64,000 bases of DNA. It comes from Leptodontidium sp. MPI-SDFR-AT-0119. Taxonomy: Eukaryota > Ascomycota > Leotiomycetes > Helotiales > Leptodontidiaceae. The number at the start of each line of letters is the position of its first letter. The first letter of the stretch is position 1. The notes below the pieces were generated by a model, which was not told the DNA's origin, searched no databases, and saw only the letters and a list, made by a program, of their open reading frames with translations. This document shows, piece after piece, positions 24,713 to 35,814 of the stretch. The stretch is from the NCBI GenBank assembly GCA_020726505.1, contig JAHLEZ010000020.1:124001-188000 (forward strand), given 5' to 3'. The position numbers and the translations under genes are program-made.

Positions 24713-27102
24713 ATGTCAACGCCCTCCCAGCATCGCGATGGAGATCCTCTTCTCGTCTTCGACAAAGTGCCAGCGACTGTCTCTTCAAGATGCTCTCTCC
24801 CAAGACCCCGCTGGCACTGTATCTGCCCTAGTTGCTACGCTCTGCGAAATGATATTCAAAACAGCCTTCCTTCCACATGCCTCCGTCCTCTCATCACTTG
24901 CGCCATTCTTTCCCAAAGAACCCAGTTCGACAAAGTGCTACCAGGCATTAAATTCGATTGCTATTTCTCTCGAAAAGAGGAACAGATTATTGGAGACGCC
25001 TCACGAGGGTTATATACTGTGGATGATATTGAAGGAGAATTCTTCCACTACGGAAAGTACGAGGGCATCATTGCTGCTATCTTATTTTTTAGAGAGTCGG
25101 AGAGCATCCAAAGATGCTGGAAAGTGATTGCTCCGTACTTCAGACCATGGCTGGTCAAGTGCGCAGTCTCGATGGTCAGTAGAGACATCATCGATTGGAT
25201 TTCAGGCTATACAAAAGACAGAAGTAATAGTTTCTAAGCCAGCTGATAGAATGTTACTGACTACTTGGCTAGCTTTTGCCAGGGAAAAAAATGCTCTCCA
25301 ATATCTGGGACGTCATGCGGGAAGGAAGAGGAAAAGAGCTGCAGTCCAGGAAATGCCCACTCTCCCTTCGTCGGAGAGACAACTTGTTACGTCGAATCTT
25401 TTTACTCCCACAATCACCCCACTTGATTACCGCGAACAGGACGATGTCACATCTCTTTTGGCTTTGTTGTGTTCTCTGAACACCCGAAAGAATGCCCGGC
25501 TTCCACGAGACGTGTTGTTCTTGGGGTTCGCCCCTCAGCAGCGATGGAATAGATTTGGAAACATCGACAAGGTCACTGTACGCGACGCTGGCCTCACAGA
25601 ATAAATCAGCCGTTTATTCGCGAATCGAGATAAATTGGAACACACCGTAACGGACTGTATACGAAGTGGCTCAATCATCGAATGGATCTCGGGGACTGGT
25701 CCGCCGTGCTATTCATTAAGCCCCCAGTCGAACTTGAAACCTGACTCTCTGTTTAGTCGTGCGCCATGTTATAGGATAATGTCAACTCACACGGCACCAG
25801 AAGATCGCATTCGAGGGAATATGCAGGCTATGTATTCTATGTGGATGAGATACATACTTTCAGGCGAATAGGACTCTTTGATGTGATCGACACACGAAAA
25901 GCATTACTCCCATATCTCGACAGTAGTTGGGATATTGTCAAGCAGGAACCTCATATAAAACTACCCCTCCATATCCGCACCAGCCTGGTCGAAGCTTCAC
26001 ACGCTGCATATAAATTAGTCGACGCTGCACGGAAATCCTCATGTATGCTCATACTAGATCGTCTTCATGAACCTGAGTTGCCTCTCTACGTACAGTTTGC
26101 GATTGTGGCCCAGAAGAGTGCGTCATTGCGACTCCAAGGCGACCATCATCAATCTGACAAACTACTTGACAAATCCCTAAATCGTAGTATCGACGGGCTA
26201 GGTGATATAAGATCACTTTGTGCACGCTGGCGGTTGTTACTCTCACAGGCAGAAAACGCGATTCTGCGCAGAGACTTTAGACAAGTGATGGAGTGTACTT
26301 CAGTATATGAATCTCCAATACCACCATCCGCTCTGCAGGTGGAGGTTTCTAGACTTCAGCAGACTCTTGTTGCGAGGTTGAACAGGTACAGGGGCGACTT
26401 CAAGCTTGCCAAAACTGGGCTTGAGTTATGCCTGAAGTTGCCTCTTAACGAGCCGAGTCGGTATTATGTACTTCATCACCTTGTGACGTGTTGTGTGAGA
26501 ATGGCTCTCCGCAGATAGCTATACAATGCATGAAAGGAGAAGTGGATCGGCTTCGTTCTCAAGGCAAAGAACATTCGAAAGCTCTCAGACGGGCCATGCT
26601 GCCACTGGCAGAGGCATACATCATGAAGTGGACTGGGAAGGATTCCCCCATCGCAATTGCAGAAGGCGAAGATGTGGCAAAAGCACTCTTGCGCACTTTT
26701 GAGAGGATAAAGAATCTTGATGTTTCCGACCAACTCAGCCACGTCCGTTCGATGATTACCCTGGCACGAGTCTACTGGTATCGGGGCGAACAGGACCTAG
26801 CTCGTGCCGCGTTGAAAAAGTCCTTGGATCTCACCAAAAAGTACCCAACCTTTTCCGAGGAAAGCTACTACACTGGGTTTATCTATATGTTCCTCTCCGC
26901 CGTCGAGTTTAGACTTCAGCTCTTCGAGGAAGGGAACATTTCTCTGACACTCGCTAATGAGATCCTCCGCACACAAATGCCTCAACACTTCATGCCAGGA
27001 CTGGGTTCATATTTTCTCAGCCAACTTTTGGGAGCCTCAAACCCGCCGAAGTGGCCTTGGAGTCCGATTACCCAGCTTCATTTGTCCAGCATATCTCCCT
27101 AA
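24713..27102 (+). pseudogene. Degenerate TPR-like fungal protein
   Basis: A run of protein-like frames on the plus strand that switch phase repeatedly. Pieces: 24713-25237 (contains GKYEGIIAAILFFRESESIQ), 25128-25604 (TWLAFAREKNALQYLGRHAG), 25841-26518 (helical, rich in paired-helix repeats) and 26488-27102 (MLPLAEAYIMKW; VRSMITLARVYWYRGEQDLA; PTFSEESYYTGFIYMFLSAV). The last piece has clear tetratricopeptide-like helices and resembles the end of large fungal TPR proteins. Phase changes near 25000, 25240 and 26500 have no intron of plausible length, and 25604-25840 holds stops in the continuing frames. I therefore read it as an indel-broken pseudogene, although sequencing errors could mimic part of this. 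Exact family unknown. Confidence 0.55.
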
Positions 27103-27566
27103 GTGGTTCACAGAACACAAATTGAGCAGCAAATGCCATGGCGGATTGGTTCAGAAGGATCGATTGCATTGTTATTGACAAGCGGTCTGTTCGAAGACTT
27201 TCGGAAGGGCCGTCACCGACTTTGAAATCTACACGATTACGCCAAAGCACAATCTGAGGGATTGAGACACTCTCTGGTGGCTCCCTTTGCAAAATCCCAG
27301 GACGACATTGAAGAATTGATAGAGGTCGCTGCCGCGCAAGACCCTCCTGAAGACCTGCCACTCGAGGAAGATCGGTCATGTGTGTTGTTACTCCACCATA
27401 ATCTTCGTCCTCGGACAACGCAAAGCCAGAGAGGCGACTGGCGAAACCCCAGGCAGAGTCCAGGGGGTGAGGATTAAATATAAGAGAGGTACGTAAATAG
27501 GTAGAGGTTCTTTAATAGAGGTGGAGCATTTGATTTAGTTGGGCATATGGAATACAAAAGAAGTTA
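27103..27566. other. Intergenic between two convergent pseudogenes
   Basis: Nothing recognisable; a 71-codon plus-strand frame (27262-27477) is Asp/Glu/Arg-rich but matches no family. Confidence 0.4.
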
Positions 27567-28717
27567 TCAACTCGCATTGATGTCCTTCCCTACTCCAATC
27601 TCTTCTGTGACCTTGGCCTTGTTTACTAAAGCTTGAAATTCCGATGATAGCAATGCCGAAGCCGCATCGGGTCTGATTTTGGGATCAGGTACGAGAAGGT
27701 AACGAAGCATTTTCGCTGTTTCGTCCGAGAAGCTCCGCAATTCGTCGTCGAATCGAGACACCTCAATGTACTGCCTGTTCGGCCGATCTGGGTCTTTCGC
27801 ATCCGAAAGGGCCTTTGCACATTCCCATGTTAGTTCGTTTACACGAGAAGTTGCAGGAAGAGCTGTCCACTTTGGGAAAGCTCTCATCAGCTTTGCTATA
27901 CACCAAAGTTCAGGCTACACTCCGTCTTTAATACCCGCAGCGCCCAAAATGCCCGGCTTGGCCCAAGCAAGTACGGTTGCAGCAAGCGACCAAACTTCGG
28001 AGCGATGAGTGCAGCTATATCCTTGCCAAACTTCAGGTGCTCGCATTGCAAATGGTTGGACTTGATATTCGTTGAAGCCGTCCTCTACTGCTGAAAGATC
28101 ATTGGTTGCGGACAGATCACTGGAATGGAGTTTCAGTACATACCGACTCTCAAGTCTCCTATCCTGGCTATAGGTCTATGGCTTTCAATGCCGGAGATGA
28201 GGATATTGTCTGGCTTAAGATCCGCATGAACAAGATTCTCGTCGCGCAAGGCGGCCAGCGCATTCAGCCCAGCCTCGAAGACAGCTTTGTACAGTGCGTC
28301 AATCTGGAAATGGTCTTTGGGAGGGATTTCTGCGAGGGTCTGGTCCATCCACTCAAAAACCAAGCACGGCGGTTCGCTAATTTCGTCGTACATCTTTCGA
28401 ATGAATGGGGACGACGCAATTGCGGGCTTGCAGTAAGTGTCATGCTCTTGTGTCAAGAACTTTCTTCTTTCAGGGCTCGCTGTTTTGATCAACACGCTGA
28501 TAACATGATCAGTTTCCCTCTGCTAGAAAGTGATTTGGGAGCATAGGTACTGCGATCCATGGACAAGACTTCCGGTCCCAGACAAAACCTTGGCCTTGTA
28601 TACTGTCGATCTGTGTACACCATTTACTATAGCCTTAGTTAATTCGTATGACCGTTTGACTGCGCAACTTGAAGCGTGGCCATAATGAGCAGTCGGATAG
28701 AGTGAGAGCTGAATCAA
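27567..28717 (-). pseudogene. Broken serine/threonine protein kinase-like gene
   Basis: Read on the minus strand the pieces give kinase landmarks in order. Near 28600 is STVYKAKVLS. At 28495-28133 are EPPCLVFEWMDQTL (hinge region) and NLVHADLKPDNILI (HxDLKPxN catalytic loop, with HAD instead of HRD), then ARIGDL in place of DFG. About 28100-27940 has QPFAMRAPEVWQGYSCTHRS (APE motif) and VWSLAATVLAWAKPG. After an in-frame TAG at about 27915 come PELWCIAKLMRAFPKWTA and the C-lobe end MLRYLLVPDPKIRPDAASAL. Two frame changes and the stop break it. The architecture matches the fungal-specific kinase-like family with an R-A-P-E-V activation end. A 24-base GT..AG gap at the APE-proximal break is too short to be an intron. 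Not expected to be functional. Confidence 0.7.
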
Positions 28718-28898
28718 AACAAAGGGTGAAGCGAGGAGAGCTCGTACTGGCTAAATCCACGTGGTGGTATTAGTGGGCCGAGGTTTTGCCCAAACGCGCT
28801 TTCCGCCAACCTGCGCGTCACACCCCTCTATCCCCTCTTCAAACTGCAAACCAAACATCTTCGTTCTGCCGAACTTGCCTCAGACAGAGACCGTCACA

Positions 28899-29666
28899 AT
28901 GGATATCAATGACATTCTCGAAGACCTGAATGCTCGCCATCTCGAGCGCGATCCTTTTGCAGAGGGCGATGAGTTCGAAGGTAGAGGTTCAGGGCAAGCA
29001 GATCTACAAGCATTGACAAGAGCCTGGGTCAACGAGCGTGGAGCGACTGAACTCCTACCGTACGCCAACCTACCCTCCAGTCGAAACTATCTAACAACTC
29101 CCAGTTGGCCAAAAGATGGCCTCATCGACCGTGCAACGAACCGCATCAAGCAGCAAATCGAACTCGTCGAGCAAATGACTGGCGACATGGACCCGAAGAC
29201 CAACTTCAGCCTCATCATAATCCAAACCGAAGTCGAGCGCTGGAAGTTCCTCATCCGCTCCTACCTACGCGCGCGAATTGCCAAAATCGACAAACATACC
29301 CTCCACTACCTCTCCCCCGAACACTCTGGCAGACTCAACGAGACGGAGATTGCGTACGCGACGAGACACCAACAGCTGCTGCACTCGCATTACCTGAGCA
29401 GTTTCTTGGGAAGCTTTCCGCAGAATCTGCAGAACCTCAATGATACGGCGGGAGGGATAAATATGATTGGGGGTCCGGATGAGGAAGAGGGTGTTTTTGT
29501 TAGGGGATTGGGCGCGAGGGATGGTAGTGGGGAGTCTGCGGTCGCTGTGCATGGGAGGGGAAGAGATGGGGACGGCGAGGTGGATGTAGAGAGGGGAGAA
29601 GTGGTTATTGCGAGATGGTCAGATGTTAAGGATTTGGTGGAAAAGGGAGAGATGGAATTGGTTTGA
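28899..29666 (+). CDS. sld5: GINS complex subunit Sld5
   Basis: Subunit of the GINS tetramer (Sld5-Psf1-Psf2-Psf3), part of the Cdc45-MCM-GINS replicative helicase in the nucleus. I chose the ATG at 28899 (context CACAATGG), giving 255 aa and a start [11 protein letters not shown] typical of the family; an in-frame codon 46 positions earlier would add an unlike extension. The A-domain helices follow, with [35 protein letters not shown] and ARIAKIDKH near residues 85-135. Near 145-165 is [20 protein letters not shown], the conserved Sld5 region. An Asp/Glu/Gly-rich insert (about 195-230) precedes a C-terminal B-domain that ends [20 protein letters not shown]. No introns. The minus-strand kinase pseudogene lies upstream, head to head. 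Essential housekeeping gene, intact. Confidence 0.93.
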   Translation: MDINDILEDLNARHLERDPFAEGDEFEGRGSGQADLQALTRAWVNERGATELLPYANLPSSRNYLTTPSWPKDGLIDRATNRIKQQIELVEQMTGDMDPKTNFSLIIIQTEVERWKFLIRSYLRARIAKIDKHTLHYLSPEHSGRLNETEIAYATRHQQLLHSHYLSSFLGSFPQNLQNLNDTAGGINMIGGPDEEEGVFVRGLGARDGSGESAVAVHGRGRDGDGEVDVERGEVVIARWSDVKDLVEKGEMELV

Positions 29667-30907
29667 AGCATACACTGGAATACCGCGGGCTGCGAATCAC
29701 TGTCCGGTCCATCGATTCTACGCGCCTTGAATTTCAGTGGCTATGCCAACGCCTGTTCCGAGATGGGCACAACTTGGGAAGAAGACATCTTGTGCGTCAT
29801 AAAAAGAGGCAGCTTGCGGCGCTGCAAGCTGAATGGAGCGACATTGCTGGTCGAAAGGCACAGGTAGTACAGGCTCGCAATCTCGTCCCTCAGTTCTCGT
29901 TCGGTACAAGACTTGAGTGATTTCAGCCCAGCTCTCTGCAACACCAAAGCAACTTCCTCGACCTACCCAACTTCCTCGAGCCGAACGGCACAAACCCGAT
30001 GCCATCACATTTCAGACTTCCTCGAACGCATGCTCCTCCCGTCACAACCCACAACCCGACATTCAGCAGTCTCTAGTTGACCTGGCAGAGGACATAGGGA
30101 AGTGAGCGGATAGAGGGTGAAAAGCCAGGCGTTAGGACATGTGTACTGCTTGGATTGAGATCTACCGTTGCTGGATAAGGGTAGCTGCCGTAATGCGATC
30201 TGCCAAAGATCAACAAAGGGAGGAACAAGATACCAAGAGTTTTACGAAGCACATTAAGCTTCAATCTGTATTGACGTTCGGCATTCGCGTTGCTCGGCCA
30301 CCGGCTGAATTTAAACAGTTCCCGAGCGCATTCTCACCAAGAATCGGTCCAGTGAAATGCGTGGATTGCTTGGCTCTCGTGTGAGAAGGTACCTAGAACA
30401 GTTCGAAAAATATAATTGCGTCTCGCGCTCGGAATCATCGAGCATTAAAGGCGGGCGCAGCATTTTGCCTCATTGAAATTTCGATTTTATTGCAAGGGAC
30501 CCGGACCGTATTTCAGGATCTTCAAAAGATATGCTTACTCTCGTGCATTATCGCCATGAGACACGGTATTTTAGGTTTCCGTCCCCTGTCGTCTGCTTAC
30601 AGGGCCTATCTGGCTGCCAAACCCCAGACTCGTCCAGTAATCACTGTGCAGCACGCTAGTCCGTCAGCAACCACTAAAGGCTTTCGCTGCTTTACCTTGC
30701 AAGCATGCCTAAATGAGGGCAACAATCAAAGATTCGTCTTTCTCGACCCTTGTCAACCGTATACCGCCATGGGGCGTTTATTTTGCGTCGGGATAAGTCT
30801 CTGGACGGCCGCCCTTTCTCTGCAACCTCCAGTTTAAGTACAATTCGGTCTGCCCCCCAAAGATATCCATCGTCGTTCTTTACGACCACCATCAAACCTC
30901 TAGGAAC
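29667..30907. other. Intergenic between sld5 and the DUF2985 gene
   Basis: No supported gene. A minus-strand frame at 29741-29947 has a protein-like stretch (EIASLYYLCLSTSNVAPFSL), but it is 68 codons, overlaps the presumed sld5 3' UTR and has no partner exon. The right end is presumably the promoter of the DUF2985 gene. Confidence 0.4.
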
Positions 30908-32173
30908 ATGACGCCTTCAATCGCTCCAGATGAGGCGGTCGGGTCGTCTCTCACGCCGACGCAGACCAATAAATCGAAAGCGGATGGATCCAAGGCCAGC
31001 AAGATGATAGAGACGTTCACAACATCCAGGCCTCCTGTTGGAATGTTCCACGCGTTTGGTTCGGTTGGATCGAGTGTCCCATCACTCAACGATATCCAGA
31101 AAGGAAACTTTGAATCAAGTGGTTGGTCTGGCCCTGGTCAAAGGAGGAATAGCAACGCCCATCGCGATTCCGATCACCACGTCCTCCATTTTCATCGCCA
31201 TAAAACGCTCAAGGATATACCACCAATCAGTGAGCCTGTGAAGCCGACCACAACTCTCGACGAAAAGAAGGATTCGGATGGAGTTGGTGTCGAGAGTCTG
31301 TTGACCCCTTCAGATGGAGAGGCAAAGATCGTCACCCCTCATGATCCTTCCGTGCCGTACGAAAATGGATATCAATTCCCTCCCAAACACACTAAGATGC
31401 AAGCCATCAGAATCGGTGCCATTGGATCCTGGAAATTCGTCACAACTCCATTTGGTTTCCTCCTCACTATCTACGCCCTCAACATCGTCGCGTGGGGTGG
31501 CATGCTCTTCCTGATTCTCATCCGAGCCACACCAGCCATGTCCCACCCAAGTTGGAATTCATGGGACAGCGGGGCAAAGAAATGGCTCGAGATCGATTCT
31601 CAAATCCTCAACGCTCTCTTCAACGTCACTGGTCTTGGACTCATTCCTTGGAGATTCAGAGATCTCTACTACCTGCTGCAATGGCGTTATCGCAAGAACA
31701 ACGATGCGTTGAGAAAGCTAGCCGGTATCCACCGTGGTTGGTTTAGACTTCAAGGCTCTCAAGAACTCCCTCTCCACTGGGACCCTAAAACCGACGAACT
31801 ACCAGAAGGAATCCCAGAGTCCGCTCTCTGCCTCCCCATCAGCCTCTCTCCTGACCCACCTCTCACAGGCGAACGCGCACCCGCCACTGCCAAATACTGG
31901 AAACTCGACTTCGTTATCTGGGCCTTTGTCTGGAACACTTTTCTACAGATCGTCCTTAACGGTCTCATGTGGGGACTCAACAAATACGACCGTCCTAGCT
32001 GGAGTGTCGGATTGTTCATATCTCTCGCTTGTATCGTTGCCAGTGCTGGCGGATGGGTCATCTTCAAGGAGGGCAAGAAAGTCAAGAGCGTAGAAGGCGT
32101 GCCCGTCAGTGAGGAGGACCAGAAGATTCTCGCGGAGATGAGGGAGAAGGAGAGGGAGGCTGGATCTGTCTAG
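30908..32173 (+). CDS. DUF2985 membrane protein
   Basis: Single-exon gene, 421 aa. Residues 1-165 are Ser/Thr/Pro-rich and disordered, with a conserved-looking PPVGMFHAFGSVGSSVPSL segment and a His-rich patch. The DUF2985 domain follows: IGSWKFVTTPFGFLLTIYAL, NIVAWGGMLFLILI (membrane segment about 180-205), then LEIDSQILNALFNVTGLGLI and PWRFRDLYYLLQWRYR, the family signature. Two more membrane segments lie at about 334-356 (FVIWAFVWNTFLQIVLNGLM) and 366-385. The tail is charged and cytosolic-looking. Function is unknown; the family is fungal and membrane-bound. The ATG at 30908 follows a stop-containing leader. Full length, no damage seen. Family recognised by motif, not by search. Confidence 0.82.
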   Translation: MTPSIAPDEAVGSSLTPTQTNKSKADGSKASKMIETFTTSRPPVGMFHAFGSVGSSVPSLNDIQKGNFESSGWSGPGQRRNSNAHRDSDHHVLHFHRHKTLKDIPPISEPVKPTTTLDEKKDSDGVGVESLLTPSDGEAKIVTPHDPSVPYENGYQFPPKHTKMQAIRIGAIGSWKFVTTPFGFLLTIYALNIVAWGGMLFLILIRATPAMSHPSWNSWDSGAKKWLEIDSQILNALFNVTGLGLIPWRFRDLYYLLQWRYRKNNDALRKLAGIHRGWFRLQGSQELPLHWDPKTDELPEGIPESALCLPISLSPDPPLTGERAPATAKYWKLDFVIWAFVWNTFLQIVLNGLMWGLNKYDRPSWSVGLFISLACIVASAGGWVIFKEGKKVKSVEGVPVSEEDQKILAEMREKEREAGSV

Positions 32174-34549
32174 GTGGACTGTGAAGCATAGCGTAGCGCT
32201 CGCTCGGCATGGGAATCACGCATGGCGTTCAGGCTTTGGACGGGCATTGGAGGACTTTTAGATGACGGTGCTGGGAATATGGCACAGATTGGTTCATTTG
32301 AGAAATGGTTTGGAGGAGTGGGGGAAGGCATCGCTATTGTAATCTTTGTTTGTCGTGGGCTGGAGTGCCTAAAATGCATTTCTTGCACTCCATGCACCGG
32401 GCATCAGTCTTTGTTTACTGCATCACCCTTCATATTTATATCTTCGTTTGTTGTCTATCTATTCTGTCGAGTGACAATCTATCTCGGCCCTCTCCTCAAG
32501 CTTTCTATTAATTTCCATCCTACCTTCACCTCAACATTCCCTTCAACTTACTCTTCAGTCTTCACTACCCCGAACCAAAACGGCAAAATCCCATCCGATC
32601 CTATATCCACCCCGTCTCATCCCCAATGCCCGCGACCCACTGCAAACCGAGCTTAACCCCTTCCCAACGTTATGCATAAACTCCATCCAATCAGCACCCC
32701 TGACCTCACCACAGACAACCGAATCCCCGAATAGGCAATCAATTAGCGTTGTGCGGAAAATGGTACGGAGTGGGGAATGAAAATCAAATGAAATGGAAAA
32801 GCTTAATAAGACCCCTGTCGTGGATGAGATGGGCCAGTTAGATTACGTCTTACTTGCATATGCAGACTTAGGTAATGGGTTGTTTCTTGGCTGCTGAGGA
32901 TTGATGACTTGCCTCTTTCCTATCCTATCTCCAGGACGAGAGCTAGGTCCTCTCCTCACATCCTCACCACGCCCAACCGAGCCAGTTCAATACGAGACAC
33001 CGCTTAAGTAGCAGAAGTCCACCCACAGATAAATCTACATGCAATATTTCCTGGATAAGAAAAGCAAACACACTCTTATCCGATCGGCTGCTGTCAGGGT
33101 TGACTTTTCGCTTCGGGCTGTGGCCCAAGCGCCACAGGCTGTTACTCCAGGGCGGCTTCAGTGGCTTCAGCACGATCACGTGGGGCAAGTCAACCCTGGC
33201 AGCAGCAGCCGAACCATCTCACCCTTGTTTTCTTTTCGGCAGGCGTACACGTCGGTCCATACATACTTCGTACACCCGCCCGTAGTCCGTCAAAGTAATC
33301 AATTAATCACGGAGCACGGTACTTGTCTTTCGTCCAACCGATGATTCAAATAACACCCCGCCATTGGCTCCGACGTTTCCTACACTCGGTCGGCTTGCGC
33401 GGGGTGGCGTCTGAGTTTTGTGCTTAGTTAGCACGCCAGCGCTGTCTTGATATTTTGGACGGTTGGACTTCAGGTGAGTGGGATGGTTTAGATTGGGTTT
33501 GGGTTTTGGGCTGCGTTCTGCCAGATGCAGGGTCTTTTAACGATCTACCGACTGGACGTCGGACCGCTGCTTACGAAGGGTCTTGGTTTTGTTTTGGGCC
33601 AGGGTGTGTGTGGAGCTGCTGGGTTCGTACGTAACGCCAGTTATGTGACTATTTTACAGAGTTGTGTCTCTGCTTCTTTATCATTCGACAAGAGAGCTGT
33701 TCTTTTTGTTTTGCTTTCGGATATTGGGATTCGTTCGATGACGAGTTGGTTGGGATGGAATCCTTGGCTGCTTGTGTCGCTTAAGACAGGACAGGACTCG
33801 CTTCAACCGACGGCCGTAAATCAACGGACTTCTGACTACCTAGGTACGCATCCATCATCACAGCCGCCAAGGTTTCCATACCGATACCTCTGTACGGACA
33901 CAGGACTCGGGAGTTGGCTTTCTACGATATCTGATTTTGTTAGATTGGATTCATGACGTCGAAGATCCTTCTACAGTAAGCGACAGACATTCTCGAGTGC
34001 ATGTCTGAATTTGTGGAGTCATCTCGTCTTCGTGTATGGGGAGACGGAGCCGGAGCCTCGGTCTCGGTCGAAAGACGTCACATCACATTACTGTACTGCA
34101 TGCAGAAAGCCAAATCGCGGGATCTCTGAAATCTCTCTATAAATTTACAACCACAGTAGAAATTCAGATAAGATATATACATGTCACCTATCTATTTGTC
34201 GACCTTCTTTTCCTTCCACTAAGCAAGCACAACTCATCTCATCTCGTCTCCCCTCATGTTCATCAAATCTGGCAGTCTTCGTTTTTGATATCGTTTTTGA
34301 TTTTAATCCTTTAGTCTTATGATATCTTGACTACCCATCCATCCAAGTCAAACCACTCTCATGTCGTGGCGCACCATCATCTCCGTCCTCCTCCTCCGCG
34401 AAGTCGAGAACCCGTCTCTGAGTTCCGCTGAACGCGATATCCCACTCACGGATTTCTCTTACGAATAAAACTATCCTCTCCTCCTCGCTTCACCGCATTG
34501 CACTCAATACCAATCTCTCTCTCGCACAACATCGGAACTCACAATCACA
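32174..34549. other. Intergenic region with a strong inverted repeat
   Basis: No supported gene. Open frames of up to 144 codons (32222-32656, 33525-33956) lack motifs and are low in complexity. The region is mostly C/T-rich on the plus strand around 32400-32660 and 34200-34400. It contains the hairpin at 33085-33211. Confidence 0.45.
33085..33211. repeat. Imperfect inverted repeat with a nested hairpin
   Basis: Left arm 33085-33106 (CGGCTGCTGTCAGGGTTGAC then TT) pairs with right arm 33187-33211, which reads as the reverse complement apart from a 3-nt CTG insertion and one mismatch. The 80-nt loop holds a second hairpin, CTGTGGC (33118-33124) with GCCACAG (33131-33137). The result would be a branched fold of about 127 nt. 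It may be a small MITE or a structured RNA; no target duplication was found. Confidence 0.7.
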
Positions 34550-34849
34550 ATGCAGCCAGCGTTAGCGCTTAATCTCACGATCGTGTTCACGTGGATCGTC
34601 CTAGCGGCATCCGTGGTTGTCATTTTCTTCAGTACGAAAGCGGGGTTGGATCCGGATTTGTATTTACCGTCTTTGGAGAGGAGTTGGTTGGATACCAACT
34701 CTTCAGTTTTGGGTGGGATGAGGGGGATTCAGGGGAAGTTGGTGGTGGGGAGTAGTGGGAATCATACAAATACGCCGCGCTATCGTGTCCAAGGTGGATA
34801 TGTGAGTGGAGGGGGAAGAGAGGTGAAGGTTATTTTGAGGGAGAGATAG
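34550..34849 (+). CDS. Possible small single-pass membrane protein
   Basis: A 99-codon frame starting in good context (ACAATCACAATG). Residues 4-28 form a clear hydrophobic helix (LALNLTIVFTWIVLAASVVV). The rest is polar, with LPSLERSWLDTNSSVLGG and a Gly-rich basic tail ending ILRER. The shape is that of a type I or tail-anchored small protein, and codon use looks host-like. I do not recognise a family. It could be a genuine small gene or a chance frame; there is no competing long frame on the other strand. Confidence 0.4.
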   Translation: MQPALALNLTIVFTWIVLAASVVVIFFSTKAGLDPDLYLPSLERSWLDTNSSVLGGMRGIQGKLVVGSSGNHTNTPRYRVQGGYVSGGGREVKVILRER

Positions 34850-35814
34850 AAGGGGCAAACTGGAACGAGACATAACTAGGATAAAGATGGATTTTTCGGA
34901 AGAAAGATGAGTGGGTTAAGTCCGAATTGGGAATATTGATCATGGCTGTCGATGAACAGAGGCTAAGGTAGAGGAGGAGTTGGTCAAAGTCTAGCGGAAG
35001 TCTTGTTCCTATCACATCATACCGATCTCGTATCGAAAGAAGGAAGACTCCTGCCTGTGTGATAAAGGCCAATGCTTATCCCGTTCATATCTGTGGAGGT
35101 TGTGGAGTTGGAAAGGAACATGTGGCATACAGGTGGGGTGGTCAGTTCCTGGGAAACCCTTCCATCAACCTCCTCTCTCGATATTTGCGACAGCCACTTT
35201 CTGACCGGAGAATGCCATGCCCTGCCAACACAAATCAGAGCAGAAGCGATATCGACCTGAAAACGGAATCAGAACTTCGAGTGCCGGCACGCACCTCTAA
35301 GAATAAAACACTGGATGCTTGCCCGTTAGCTAAGCGAGACCTTTGTAAACAGGAGACAAGATGTGATGGGCGTTGTGAGATGTTGCTAAAATGTCTCGAG
35401 AAGTATCACTTGACAAATTAAGAGACTTTGGAGGCCGGGAAGAGGATCATGTTAGGTATTGAAGGGAGTGAGGAGAATATGTGATCGGTTATGTACGATA
35501 GCTTGGTGGGGTGTTTGCAGATATGGCGTCTGTATGGTCGCTTGGGTTTATGTATTTGATAGAGGAAGAACTAATTAGAAATAATTGTATTTATCGTATA
35601 AATATAGTATCTCGGCAATTGTTCACCAGGGGATCTTCTCATGATTTACTACAGTAGGGTAAAGGTTCGAAAGTCGGGGGACGCAGACTCCCCCCCCCCC
35701 CCTCCCAAATCCCCGATGAAATAAAATGGGAATGTCACATTTCAGGCTCGGTGACATGACCCTAATCATACAGAAATAAAGAAAGAGACCTTCCGGTGGG
35801 AACTGAGTCATTCC
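34850..35814. other. Intergenic with 13-base poly(C) tract
   Basis: No supported gene. A 120-codon frame (35059-35421) is Cys/Lys-rich but unlike any family I know. A run of 13 Cs lies at 35690-35702. Confidence 0.4.

Noticed and set aside
28079..28120. 24-nt GT..AG gap as an intron restoring the kinase frame
   Set aside because: Too short for a fungal spliceosomal intron, and a further in-frame stop lies downstream.
33039..33344. 101-codon ORF across the inverted repeat
   Set aside because: The frame runs straight through both arms of the hairpin and has no motif.
35664..35702. GGTTCGAAAGTC as a tRNA B box
   Set aside because: It does not fit the B-box consensus, and no A box or cloverleaf can be formed around it.
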